A stretch of 64,000 bases of DNA from Marinomonas polaris DSM 16579 (GTDB lineage: Bacteria > Pseudomonadota > Gammaproteobacteria > Pseudomonadales > Marinomonadaceae), in assembly GCF_900129155.1 (NCBI RefSeq), contig NZ_FQVF01000005.1:241860-305859 (forward strand), in the 5' to 3' direction. Both the position numbers and the translations under genes were made by a program. Positions 1 through 8,467 of the stretch are shown here, one piece after another. The notes beneath the pieces were generated by a model. The model ran no database searches, was not told the DNA's origin, and was given only the letters and a program-made list of their open reading frames with translations. Within the stretch, counting starts at the first letter, position 1; every line of letters starts with the position of its first letter.

Positions 1-1
1 T

Positions 2-445
2 TCTCATCAACTAATGAAAGAAAGTGTGGTTGCGGTTTGTTCTCCAACATTATTGGCTCGTATCGGAGACAAAGCAGCGGACGCGTGGACGGTCGAAGAT
101 GTGACCGCATTTCCATTTTTGCATTTGTCATCCCGAATTAACGCATGGCCGGATTGGATGGTAGCGCAAGGGTTGGAAAGTGGTTCTTTTGCTGGCGCTT
201 CCTTTGCGCATTTTCATATGTTGCTTGAGGCGGCTAAAAACAGCATGGGCATTGCTATTATGCCAACCATACTGGCGGGGCGCAGTTTACAAAATGGCGA
301 GCTGGTGGCGCCTTTCGGTAAAGCTGTTTCGACACCTCATGAGTATCTTTTGTCTTATCCTGTCGACAAGGCGGATCTTGAACAAGTGGTGATTTTTCGA
401 GATTGGTTATTGGCAAAACGTAATGAGTCATTAGCTTCTTGTTAA
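2..445 (+). CDS. LysR-family transcriptional regulator, C-terminal part (cut by window start)
   Basis: The frame is open to the left edge (codons from base 2), so the N-terminal helix-turn-helix lies outside the window. The visible 148 residues resemble the second half of a LysR substrate-binding domain of the GcvA type: a VCSPTLL segment, then a region ending with GIAIMPTILAGRSLQNGELVAPF, the usual 'always-accepted ligand, low-specificity' tail pattern. The effector and target genes cannot be inferred from this fragment. The next gene, gpmI, is 155 bases downstream and is probably transcribed separately. Family assignment is fairly secure; function is open. Confidence 0.75.
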   Translation, partial: SHQLMKESVVAVCSPTLLARIGDKAADAWTVEDVTAFPFLHLSSRINAWPDWMVAQGLESGSFAGASFAHFHMLLEAAKNSMGIAIMPTILAGRSLQNGELVAPFGKAVSTPHEYLLSYPVDKADLEQVVIFRDWLLAKRNESLASC

Positions 446-600
446 ACCCTTTTTAGGAAAGTACCAACAAGTAAAATAGTCGTAAAAAGCCCTCTATTAG
501 TGAAATTAATAGTCTGAATAGGAACGCTAGTCTGTAACTAAATTACAAGCCTGTGATAGTATCGAGGCATTATCATGATCAATTTACGGGATAGATTAAC

Positions 601-2130
601 ATGAACAAAAAAACCACAGCCCTCTTTATCCTTGATGGATGGGGATACAGCGAAACGTCTAAATCCAATGCGATTGCTGCAGCAAACACGCCTAACTGGG
701 ACGCACTTTGGAATAATCAGCCTCATACTTTAATTAAAACGTCTGGTCTTGCGGTGGGGTTACCCGAAGGTCAAATGGGTAATTCTGAAGTAGGCCACAT
801 GAATTTAGGTGCCGGTCGTGTTGTTTATCAAAACTTTACTCGTATCGGTAAAGCTATTGAAGACGGGTCTTTTTTTGAAAACGAAGCCCTTGTTCATGCG
901 GTTGATAAAGCTGTTAGCGCGGGCAAAGCCGTTCACATTTTAGGTTTGTTGTCTGATGGTGGTGTTCATAGTCATCATGAGCAAATCATGGCGATGTGCG
1001 AATTAGCGGCAAAACGTGGTGCGAAAGCAGTTTATGTTCATGGCTTTACAGATGGCCGTGATACGCCGCCTCGTTCTGCTAAAACACCAACGGCTGAGTT
1101 GGAAGCTAAGCTTGCTGAACTAGGCGTAGGTAAAATCGCTACCTTAACGGGCCGCTATTTTGCAATGGACCGTGATAATCGTTGGGACCGAGTGCAAACC
1201 GCTTACGATGCTATTGTTCTAGGTAAAGGCGAGTTCCATGCTGACACCGCTGAAGGCGCTATTCAAGCTGCCTATGATCGTGACGAAAATGACGAATTTG
1301 TAAAAGCTACTATCGTTGGTGAGTCTGCTCCAGTACAAGATGGCGATGCGATTATTTTCGCTAACTTCCGTCCTGATCGTGCGCGTCAGTTAACTCGTGC
1401 TTTCACCGATGCTGACTTTGATGGTTTCACTCGCGCTGTTTATCCGAAACTGGCATCTTTTGTTACCTTCACTGAGTTTGCTTCTGACATTAAAGCTGAT
1501 GTGGCGTTTCCGCCAATTGCTTTAACGAATACTTTAGGTGAAGTGCTAGCGAAGCATGGTAAAAAACAATTACGTATTGCTGAAACCGAAAAATACGCTC
1601 ACGTAACCTTTTTCTTTAATGGTGGCGAAGAAGCTCTGTTTGATGGCGAAGAGCGTGAGCTAATTCCATCACCAAATGTGGCAACTTACGACTTGAAACC
1701 AGAAATGAGCGCGCCAGAAGTGACTGATAAGCTAGTGGAAGTGATCGAAGCGGGTAAATACGACACTATTATCTGTAACTTTGCTAATGGTGACATGGTT
1801 GGTCACAGTGGCATTTTTGAAGCAGCAGTTAAAGCAGTTGAAGCGGTTGATGCTTGTCTAGGTCGAATCATTGAAGCCTTGAAAGTGAATGGCGGCCAAT
1901 GTTTGATTACAGCTGACCATGGTAACGTCGAACAAATGTTAAGTGATGATGGTGCTCAGCCTTTAACGTCTCATACTATTGGGCCTGTGCCTTTGGTTTT
2001 GTTCTCTCCGACTCAAGGTTTAGGCATTAAAGAAGGTGCACTGTGTGACCTTGCTCCTACCTTGCTAGACATGATGGGAATGGATAAACCTGCTGAGATG
2101 ACAGGTGTGAGCTTGCTTACGCGAGCATGA
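601..2130 (+). CDS. gpmI: 2,3-bisphosphoglycerate-independent phosphoglycerate mutase
   Basis: Interconverts 3-phosphoglycerate and 2-phosphoglycerate in glycolysis and gluconeogenesis, using two Mn ions and a phosphoserine intermediate (family knowledge). The 509-residue length is standard for GpmI. Visible motifs are LDGWG near residue 11 (metal-binding Asp12), GNSEVGH with the nucleophile Ser62, [34 protein letters not shown], and the late metal-binding motifs [10 protein letters not shown] and TADHGN. The ATG follows a weak purine-rich stretch (GGGATAG). envC and ctpA follow on the same strand after 7 and 51 bases, as in several other gammaproteobacteria, so the three may be co-transcribed. 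Confidence 0.97.
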   Translation: MNKKTTALFILDGWGYSETSKSNAIAAANTPNWDALWNNQPHTLIKTSGLAVGLPEGQMGNSEVGHMNLGAGRVVYQNFTRIGKAIEDGSFFENEALVHAVDKAVSAGKAVHILGLLSDGGVHSHHEQIMAMCELAAKRGAKAVYVHGFTDGRDTPPRSAKTPTAELEAKLAELGVGKIATLTGRYFAMDRDNRWDRVQTAYDAIVLGKGEFHADTAEGAIQAAYDRDENDEFVKATIVGESAPVQDGDAIIFANFRPDRARQLTRAFTDADFDGFTRAVYPKLASFVTFTEFASDIKADVAFPPIALTNTLGEVLAKHGKKQLRIAETEKYAHVTFFFNGGEEALFDGEERELIPSPNVATYDLKPEMSAPEVTDKLVEVIEAGKYDTIICNFANGDMVGHSGIFEAAVKAVEAVDACLGRIIEALKVNGGQCLITADHGNVEQMLSDDGAQPLTSHTIGPVPLVLFSPTQGLGIKEGALCDLAPTLLDMMGMDKPAEMTGVSLLTRA

Positions 2131-2137
2131 GGCAAGA

Positions 2138-3277
2138 ATGATCTTATTATCCCGCCGTCTTCTCTTAAGTTTGTTTTTGCTGTCCAGCTTTGGCTGGGCG
2201 GCAGGTGAACCACAAACTCCGGAGGAGGCCAAACAGCAGATTCAGGCTTTACAGAAAGACCTGCAAAAGCTTAATAGCTGGTTGAAAGATATTAAGTCTG
2301 AGCGATCTGATGTGGAAAAGCAGCTTGAAGTCAAAGAGAAAGACATTCAGGAGTTGCTTAAAAAAATTCAGAATATTCAGGAAAGCTTAAAAAAAGGTGA
2401 AAAGCAGCTGGGAGAATTGAGAGTACAGCAGCGGACACTTCAATTAAGCATTCAACAACAAAATGAACAAATAGCCGCCCAACTAAGGGCGGTTTATCGT
2501 TCCGGCAATGAAGAAAGCATCAAGTTATTATTAAATGGTGACAGCTCCGAAGAAGCCCAACGTTTGGTACAGTATAATCGTTATTTTTCCAATGCTAGGC
2601 AGTCGCTTATTAATGGTTTTGTGACGGAAGTAAGTGATTTGAACTTGGTCGAAAAGAGCATTCGCAGTCACCGAGCGCAGCAAGCCAAAGAAGAAATCGA
2701 ATTAAAAGCAGAACGCAGTCGTTTGACTGGACAACAAGCTGATCGACGTAATTTATTAGCTAAATTAGACAGTGATTTGGCCAAGGGTGATAAACGCTCT
2801 AAACAATTAGCTCAGGATCAAAAAAATCTACAGGATATGTTAAAACGTCTTGAAGAGGCGCTTGCTGACATACAGATTCCAGATCAAGATGTACCTTTTT
2901 CATCGCAGCGCGGTAAGTTGGTTCGTCCGTTAAAAACGCTCTCCGAATTATCGTCTAATGGCAGCATAAATTTAGGTGGTGTTACATTACGTGCCAAAGA
3001 AGGCGAACCTGTGCATGCTATATTCTCTGGTCGAGTGGTGTTTTCTGACTGGATGCGTGGTTTCGGTTTTTTACTTATTTTAGACCATGGTGATGGTTAC
3101 ATGTCATTATACGGTTACAACCAAAGTCTACTTAAAGAAGTTGGTGAATGGGTGGGGGCAAACGATACAGTTGCCATGGTTGGCAGCACAGGTGGTCGTC
3201 CTGATCCAGCGTTGTTTTTTGCAATTAGGCATAATGGTACGCCATTAAAACCACTTTCTTGGGTGAACGCTGGGTAA
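2138..3277 (+). CDS. envC: Murein hydrolase activator EnvC (degenerate LytM domain)
   Basis: Periplasmic activator of the amidases AmiA/AmiB during septal peptidoglycan splitting (family knowledge). An N-terminal signal peptide (hydrophobic core LLLSLFLLSSFGWA) is followed by a long Lys/Glu/Gln-rich coiled coil (about residues 25-240) and a C-terminal M23/LytM-like domain (about 275-379). In that domain the active M23 motif with a Tyr-Ala-His type segment is replaced by SLYGYNQSLL, so a zinc-ligand histidine is missing. This is the hallmark of a catalytically dead activator rather than an endopeptidase. The start has GAGG six bases upstream. The gene sits 7 bases after gpmI and before ctpA. 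Confidence 0.93.
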   Translation: MILLSRRLLLSLFLLSSFGWAAGEPQTPEEAKQQIQALQKDLQKLNSWLKDIKSERSDVEKQLEVKEKDIQELLKKIQNIQESLKKGEKQLGELRVQQRTLQLSIQQQNEQIAAQLRAVYRSGNEESIKLLLNGDSSEEAQRLVQYNRYFSNARQSLINGFVTEVSDLNLVEKSIRSHRAQQAKEEIELKAERSRLTGQQADRRNLLAKLDSDLAKGDKRSKQLAQDQKNLQDMLKRLEEALADIQIPDQDVPFSSQRGKLVRPLKTLSELSSNGSINLGGVTLRAKEGEPVHAIFSGRVVFSDWMRGFGFLLILDHGDGYMSLYGYNQSLLKEVGEWVGANDTVAMVGSTGGRPDPALFFAIRHNGTPLKPLSWVNAG

Positions 3278-3328
3278 TTTATATTACAAACTTAGTCTGC
3301 AGCCAGTAAAAAAGTCATAGGAAGAAAC

Positions 3329-4615
3329 ATGATCAATATTTTGCGTCAACGAATCCCCTTTTTATTTATGGTGTTATTGGTTCAGCCTGCTTTTTCTGCA
3401 CAGCTTCCTGCCGATACTAAAGAACAGTCTAAGTTACCTACCGCTGAAATTCAGTCTTTTGTTGAAACCTTTGAGACCATTCGGGAAGGTTATGTTGAGG
3501 TGATGTCTGATCAAGACATTCTTCATAAAGCATTAAAAGGCATGGTATCGGGTCTTGATCCGCATTCTGAATATTTTACCAAAGAAGAATTAGTCGATTT
3601 TAACGAGCTTACCTCTGGAAATTATGCCGGTATTGGCGTTGAAGTTGAGATGAAAGATAAACGTCTTACGATTGTAACGCCTGTTGATAGGTCTGCTGCG
3701 GCTGAAGCAGGGATTTTACCTGGTGATGTGATTGTTAAAATTGATAATACCTTGATTACAGATTTAGGTATGAAAGATATTGTGACATTGATGCGTGGTG
3801 AAATTGGCTCTACTGTGACACTCGATATCGAGCGGGGTGGTGAGCTGAAGCATTATGAGTTAACGCGCCGTTTAGTAGAAGACGCAAGTGTTACTGATAA
3901 ATGGTTAGGTGATGGCATTGCGTATTTTCGCATTAGTCAGTTCCAAGGCGATAGTGCGTCAGAATTTTACCAAGCCATTGATAAGCTAAATAAAGAAGGT
4001 AAAATTCAAGGGGTCGTTTTAGACCTTCGTAATAATCCCGGTGGCGTTTTACAAAGTGCTGTTGGGGTGGTGGATGCCTTTATAGATAAAGGCATGATTG
4101 TTTATACAAATGGTCGTCATGAATTGTCTAAAACCCAGTTTACCGCGACAGAGAAAAACACCAAATTTGGTAATGTACCTGTCGTAGTGTTGGTCAATGA
4201 AGGTTCGGCATCGGCCTCAGAGATTGTTGCTGGTGCTTTGCAAGATCATCAACGTGCAGTGATTTTAGGTGCAGAAACCTTTGGTAAAGGCTCTGTTCAA
4301 ACGGTAGTTCCTCTGTCTAATGGTGATGCCGTCAAGTTAACAACCGCCTTATATTACACGCCCAATGGTCGTTCTATCCAAGCTCAAGGTATCACACCTG
4401 ATTTGGTGGTGCCGCAGGCGACTCTGACTTTTGAAAAGGGTCAATTTTTTGTCAAAGAGGCAGAGTTAAAAGGGCATTTAGGCAATGGAACGGGTGGTGA
4501 AGAGCGTACCAGTGCCGATGTGAAATCTGATATTGGCGAGTTAGCAAAAACGGATTTTCAGCTATTTCAAGCGGTTACTATTCTGAAAACGCTGCCTAAG
4601 CTAGCACAGAAATAG
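3329..4615 (+). CDS. ctpA: Carboxyl-terminal processing protease, S41 family
   Basis: Secreted serine protease that trims or degrades periplasmic proteins from their C-termini. Order: signal peptide (cleavage near AFSA), helical N-terminal region, PDZ domain around residues 95-165 (GIGVEVEM, AGILPGDVIVKID), then the S41 catalytic core. The Ser-Lys dyad is visible as Ser295 in EGSASASE and Lys320 in ETFGKGSVQ, 25 residues apart as in known family members. The 428-residue length suits CtpA rather than the larger Prc. AGGAAG lies before the ATG. Placement directly after envC suggests a role in cell-wall or division protein turnover (inference from context). Confidence 0.94.
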   Translation: MINILRQRIPFLFMVLLVQPAFSAQLPADTKEQSKLPTAEIQSFVETFETIREGYVEVMSDQDILHKALKGMVSGLDPHSEYFTKEELVDFNELTSGNYAGIGVEVEMKDKRLTIVTPVDRSAAAEAGILPGDVIVKIDNTLITDLGMKDIVTLMRGEIGSTVTLDIERGGELKHYELTRRLVEDASVTDKWLGDGIAYFRISQFQGDSASEFYQAIDKLNKEGKIQGVVLDLRNNPGGVLQSAVGVVDAFIDKGMIVYTNGRHELSKTQFTATEKNTKFGNVPVVVLVNEGSASASEIVAGALQDHQRAVILGAETFGKGSVQTVVPLSNGDAVKLTTALYYTPNGRSIQAQGITPDLVVPQATLTFEKGQFFVKEAELKGHLGNGTGGEERTSADVKSDIGELAKTDFQLFQAVTILKTLPKLAQK

Positions 4616-4640
4616 TAAAAATTTTTGATGAACATATATT

Positions 4641-5858
4641 TTGGTAAAAGCTCGCTTGTTTGATTTTAAGAAATTCGTAGTGTTTGTATTTTGTCTGCAC
4701 GCCCTTCTAGGGTGTGCAGATGAATTAAGTCGTACTCTTGATCGTTCAGAAGATGTTGTCACAAGTAATGTTGAGATAGCTGTTCTTGAGGATGATCAAA
4801 TTACAGAGAAAGATAACGAGACTTTTTTTGAAGAGCCCGTAGTCCTCCCAGTGCATTTGGGGCCTCTTTTAGCACCGCAAAAAAAAGAAGCTACAAATGC
4901 ATCCAGCTATTCAATAGGGTCCTATTTTCCTGTTTTGTCTGATGATGCTGTAGCTTCTGATAGCGCTGTATCAGCCAGTTCCTCACAATCCCAATCCCTG
5001 TTGGAAACAGCTGAACCATGGTCTCCTGCGATTGTGCCTTTTCTAGATGCTCCTATTGATCACGAGTCTAAGTCTGTCAACCCCCTGACTAAAGCAGAAC
5101 AGGCTCATGAATCTTCTAAAAAAGAGGTGGTTCCAGCTAAAAAATTAGCGGTTGATTCACACCCTAAAATGCCAAGAATCGCTATTTTGATCGATGATCT
5201 AGGTTATAACCGTCAGGGCATGGATTCCTCTTTAATGTTACCTACCGAAGTTGCATTGGCGATTTTACCTAGTACGCCTTTTGCTACTCAGACAGCACTA
5301 ACTGCCCAGAAACAAAAACGTATTACCCTATTACATGCGCCGATGGAAAATCAACGTGAGTTGAAGCTTGGTCCAGGTGGATTGTATGCCAAGATGACTG
5401 AACATGAATTAAAAGCGACATTGAGCAAAGACTTAGATGGTTTGCCAGGCATACAAGGTGTAAACAATCATATGGGGAGTTTGCTAACGACTAAAGCTGA
5501 CTCGATGAAATGGGTAATGGAAACGCTTAAAGGTCGTTCACTCTTTTTTATAGACAGTCTTACTAGTCCCAAAAGTGTGGCCAAAAAAACAGCTCAAGAA
5601 TACGGATTAGAAACTGTCAGCCGAGATGTTTTTTTGGATAACATTCGCACCGAACAAGCGATAGATAAGCAGTTTTCTCGTTTGTTAAAGCTGGCAAGAC
5701 AGCATGGAAGTGCTTTGGCTATTGGGCATCCTTATCCAGAAACTATGGCTTATCTTAAAAAGCGTCTTAATCATTTGGAGCAGGATGGCGTTCGCTTAGT
5801 TCGTCTTTCTGACCTGTTAACTACTTCCCCTTCAGTGCTTACTCCTAGCGAGCAATAA
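4641..5858 (+). CDS. yibQ: Divergent polysaccharide deacetylase family (YibQ-like) lipoprotein
   Basis: The protein begins at a TTG: an in-frame TGA lies four codons upstream and no ATG precedes the signal sequence, so TTG4641 is the only reasonable start. Residues 11-24 form a lipoprotein signal with lipobox LLGC. About 150 residues of low-complexity Ser/Glu/Lys linker follow, then the divergent polysaccharide deacetylase (DUF610) domain from about residue 180: IAILIDDLGYN, LPSTPFA, LLHAPME, GVNNHMGS, FFIDSLTSP, AIGHPYPET. The fold is NodB-like, but the family's substrate is not established. In many gammaproteobacteria yibQ follows envC-ctpA, as here, which suggests an envelope role. A hairpin terminator lies just after the stop. 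Confidence 0.85.
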   Translation: MVKARLFDFKKFVVFVFCLHALLGCADELSRTLDRSEDVVTSNVEIAVLEDDQITEKDNETFFEEPVVLPVHLGPLLAPQKKEATNASSYSIGSYFPVLSDDAVASDSAVSASSSQSQSLLETAEPWSPAIVPFLDAPIDHESKSVNPLTKAEQAHESSKKEVVPAKKLAVDSHPKMPRIAILIDDLGYNRQGMDSSLMLPTEVALAILPSTPFATQTALTAQKQKRITLLHAPMENQRELKLGPGGLYAKMTEHELKATLSKDLDGLPGIQGVNNHMGSLLTTKADSMKWVMETLKGRSLFFIDSLTSPKSVAKKTAQEYGLETVSRDVFLDNIRTEQAIDKQFSRLLKLARQHGSALAIGHPYPETMAYLKKRLNHLEQDGVRLVRLSDLLTTSPSVLTPSEQ

Positions 5859-5863
5859 AGTAG

Positions 5864-5897
5864 AAAGCTCTGTTTTTTAATAAAACCGGAGCTTTTT
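5864..5897 (+). terminator. Rho-independent terminator after yibQ
   Basis: AAAGCTC (5864-5870) pairs with GAGCTTT (5889-5895), followed by further T residues. It lies six bases after the yibQ stop and closes the gpmI-envC-ctpA-yibQ group. Confidence 0.75.
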
Positions 5898-6152
5898 GAT
5901 AAAAAAACCGATTTTTTAATAATTCATTTTTTGGTTTTTTGTACTAAATTATAAAGTGCTTACCACCATTCGTAATGGCTTTAACATGTCCATTATGCTC
6001 ACTGATACCCATCTTCCAATATTTTGCTCCTGCTTAGTGCAGAGATCTTTCTATATCAGTACAAAAAACTACATAAATAAAAATTTATAGTGATTAATTT
6101 TGCTATTTTTTGGGAATATAGAATTTAAACTAAGCTAATTACATTATTTATG

Positions 6153-6169
6153 CGCACTACTATTGACCA
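6153..6169 (+). promoter_or_regulatory. NtrC-like enhancer site 1 of the liv operon
   Basis: CGCACTACTATTGACCA matches 12 of 17 positions of an NtrC site of the form TGCACTAAAATGGTGCA (consensus from memory). Its centre is about 139 bases before the predicted liv transcription start, a normal enhancer distance. It is 41 bases, about four helical turns, from site 2. Confidence 0.45.
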
Positions 6170-6193
6170 AAGTTTAGTCTGATATTAATGTGT

Positions 6194-6210
6194 AGCATTA
6201 TAAAGGTGCA
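6194..6210 (+). promoter_or_regulatory. NtrC-like enhancer site 2 of the liv operon
   Basis: AGCATTATAAAGGTGCA matches 13 of 17 positions of the NtrC consensus, with the right half (GGTGCA) perfect. Its centre is about 98 bases before the predicted sigma-54 start. Together with site 1 this gives the paired upstream arrangement expected for NtrC activation. Confidence 0.5.
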
Positions 6211-6272
6211 CAATTTTTGAATAATTGCTGTGAAAGTTCCATTATTAATGCCTTTTCTTTAGGGTTTAATTG

Positions 6273-6289
6273 TTGGAACGCTTCTTGCT
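6273..6289 (+). promoter_or_regulatory. Sigma-54 (RpoN) promoter of the liv operon
   Basis: TTGGAACGCTTCTTGCT fits the -24/-12 consensus YTGGCACGRNNNTTGCW. The invariant GG (6275-6276) and GC (6287-6288) are exactly 10 bases apart. It lies 46 bases before the livJ start, and transcription would begin near 6300. Confidence 0.7.
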
Positions 6290-6334
6290 TTTGAATAATA
6301 ACGATAAAACACAAAACGAGTAGAGGCTTTTCTT

Positions 6335-7447
6335 ATGTCAAATGCGGTTGTTAGAAAAACATTAATTTCTCTTGCTATTGCTAGTGCTGCGACACTTGCT
6401 CAAGCAGATGTGGTCATCGGTGTTGCAGGTCCCCACACTGGGGCTTATGCGGCTTTCGGTGAGCAATTATGGAAAGGGGCTGAAAAAGCAGCTGCAGACA
6501 TTAATGCTGCAGGTGGTGTTAATGGCGAAATGATTAAACTAGTAAAAGCGGATGATGCTTGTGAACCAAAACAAGCTGTATCTGTAGCTAACCGTTTAGT
6601 GGATTCTGATGGTGCTCTTGCTGTCGTTGGTCACTTCTGTTCATCTTCTTCTATTCCTGCTTCAAAAATCTACGAAGAAGCTGGTGTTATTATGGTAACG
6701 CCTGCATCAACTAACCCAACCCTTACAGATCAAGGTTTGCCAAACGTTTTCCGCGTATGTGGTCGTGATGATCAGCAAGGTGATGTGGCAGCAAGCTATA
6801 TTGTGGATAAATTAAAAGCAAAACGTGTTGCTGTTATTCATGATAAAGACACTTATGGTAAAGGTCTTGCTGATGCCATGAAGTCAACTCTTAACTCTTA
6901 TGGAGTTAAAGAAGTAATGTACGAAGGTTTGACTCGTGGCGAGAAAGATTTTAACGCCTTGATTACAAAAATTCGTTCTGTAGATGCTGATGTTGTGTAT
7001 TTCGGTGGTCTTCACTCTGAAGCTGGTCCACTTGTTCGTCAGTTGCGTGAACAAGGTTCTAAAGCAATCTTCATCTCAGGTGACGGTATCGTATCTGATG
7101 AGTTTGTTTCTGTTGCCGGTTCTCCTAAATATGTAGATGGTGTACTGATGACATTTGGTGCGCCACCAACGTCTTACCCATCTGGTAAAAAAGTCATCCA
7201 AGAGTTCCGCGACGGCGGTTATGAGCCAGAAGGTTACACTCTGTATTCTTACACTGCGATGCAAGTTGCTGTTGCAGCGTTGGCTAATAACAATTTAGAT
7301 CCTATAAAAGGCGCTAAATGGTTGAAGACTCATTCTGTTGATACGGTAATGGGTAAGAAAGATTTCGATGATAAGGGTGACTTGACTGTTTCTGACTACG
7401 TTATGTATGAGTGGGATGCTCAAGGTAAATATCACGTAGTAGAATAA
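6335..7447 (+). CDS. livJ: Branched-chain amino acid ABC transporter, periplasmic binding protein
   Basis: Periplasmic receptor that hands amino acids to the LivHM permease. A Sec signal peptide ends at AQA (about residue 24). The mature part is a type I periplasmic binding fold (Peripla_BP_6) beginning VVIGVAGPHTGAYAAFG, with AADINAAGGVNG, a Cys pair around residues 72 and 98 like the disulfide of LIV-binding proteins, and VTPASTNPTLT. The length of 370 is typical. It is the first gene of livJHMGF and sits behind the sigma-54/NtrC sites, so nitrogen control is likely (inference). Ligand specificity (Leu/Ile/Val versus other amino acids) cannot be read from the sequence. Confidence 0.93.
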   Translation: MSNAVVRKTLISLAIASAATLAQADVVIGVAGPHTGAYAAFGEQLWKGAEKAAADINAAGGVNGEMIKLVKADDACEPKQAVSVANRLVDSDGALAVVGHFCSSSSIPASKIYEEAGVIMVTPASTNPTLTDQGLPNVFRVCGRDDQQGDVAASYIVDKLKAKRVAVIHDKDTYGKGLADAMKSTLNSYGVKEVMYEGLTRGEKDFNALITKIRSVDADVVYFGGLHSEAGPLVRQLREQGSKAIFISGDGIVSDEFVSVAGSPKYVDGVLMTFGAPPTSYPSGKKVIQEFRDGGYEPEGYTLYSYTAMQVAVAALANNNLDPIKGAKWLKTHSVDTVMGKKDFDDKGDLTVSDYVMYEWDAQGKYHVVE

Positions 7448-7483
7448 TTTTCTTTTACTTCTAACATTTCTGTAATAACCGAC

Positions 7484-7521
7484 ACATATTTACCAGCCAA
7501 GGATTGCGCTGGTAAATATGT
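7484..7521 (+). terminator. Intercistronic hairpin between livJ and livH
   Basis: A perfect 14-bp stem: ACATATTTACCAGC (7484-7497) pairs with GCTGGTAAATATGT (7508-7521) around a 10-base loop. It has no long U-tract (TTCTCTCT follows), so a partial terminator or an mRNA 3'-end stabiliser is more likely than full termination. This would let binding protein be made in excess over permease. Confidence 0.7.
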
Positions 7522-7555
7522 TCTCTCTACTAAAAAATTCCCACGAGGTCTTACG

Positions 7556-8467
7556 ATGGATATCGTTCTCCAGCAGCTGGTAAACGGTCTTACCCTTGGT
7601 TCTGTTTATGGACTCATTGCGATCGGTTACACCATGGTGTATGGCATTATCGGCATGATTAACTTCGCTCATGGCGATGTTTACATGGTGTCAGCTTATA
7701 TCACCGCTATTGCTCTAGCTCTTTTAACTTTTTTCGGTATCGAATCTTTTCCTATTATTCTTGTCGGCACGCTGTTTCTTACTGTTGCTGTCACTGGCGC
7801 ATATGGGTGGGTTATTGAACGTATCGCATACCGTCCATTGCGAAGCTCTAGTCGTTTGTCTGTATTGATTTCTGCAATTGGTATGTCACTGATTTTGCAA
7901 AACTATGTGCAGCTTAGTCAGGGTGCTAACCAACAAGGTGTGCCGACTCTTTTAACCGGTGCATTGCGTTTTCACGTAGGTGATGGCTTTGTGCAGATCA
8001 CTTATATGAAATTGTTAATTTTGTTCATTTCCATTTTAGGCATGGGTGTACTTACCTATGTTATCCAAAAAACAAAACTTGGTCGTATGTGTCGAGCGAC
8101 TCAGCAAGACCGAAAAATGGCCTCTATTTTGGGCATAGATACAGACAAAGTTATCTCAACCGTTTTCGTTATTGGTGCCGTGATGGCGGCATTAGCTGGT
8201 GTATTGGTTACCCTAGATTACGGCGCATTTGATTTTTATGTTGGTTTTATTATTGGTATTAAAGCCTTTACCGCGGCAGTGTTGGGTGGTATTGGGTCTT
8301 TACCTGGAGCCATGTTAGGTGGGCTGATTCTTGGATTGTCCGAGGCTTTGTTTGCTGGGTTGATTAGTTCTGATTATAAAGATGTATTTTCATTCTCTTT
8401 ATTAGTTCTCATTTTGATTATTCGCCCAAGTGGCCTTCTCGGCAAACCTGAAGTGGAGAAAGTATAA
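7556..8467 (+). CDS. livH: Branched-chain amino acid ABC transporter permease LivH
   Basis: Inner-membrane permease subunit with about eight hydrophobic segments over 303 residues. Family hallmarks are the N-terminal QQLVNGLTLGSVYGLIAIGYTMVYGIIGMINFAHGDVYM, here split across the first membrane segments, and the loop with TKLGRMCRATQQDRKMASILGID that contacts the ATPase. GAGG stands before the ATG. The livM start follows the stop codon directly, indicating translational coupling. It works with LivM as the transmembrane heterodimer. Confidence 0.94.
   Translation: MDIVLQQLVNGLTLGSVYGLIAIGYTMVYGIIGMINFAHGDVYMVSAYITAIALALLTFFGIESFPIILVGTLFLTVAVTGAYGWVIERIAYRPLRSSSRLSVLISAIGMSLILQNYVQLSQGANQQGVPTLLTGALRFHVGDGFVQITYMKLLILFISILGMGVLTYVIQKTKLGRMCRATQQDRKMASILGIDTDKVISTVFVIGAVMAALAGVLVTLDYGAFDFYVGFIIGIKAFTAAVLGGIGSLPGAMLGGLILGLSEALFAGLISSDYKDVFSFSLLVLILIIRPSGLLGKPEVEKV

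Larger units (their letters stand above)
5898..6334. other. Long AT-rich intergenic region carrying the liv control sites
   Basis: No gene was recognised in these 437 bases. The right half holds two NtrC-like sites and a sigma-54-type promoter (listed separately). The left half is AT-rich and shows no clear hairpin, coding or RNA signal. Confidence 0.6.

Noticed and set aside
2138..3277. EnvC as an active M23 endopeptidase
   Set aside because: The LytM domain lacks a zinc-ligand histidine (YGYN in place of the active motif), so only the activator role is supported.
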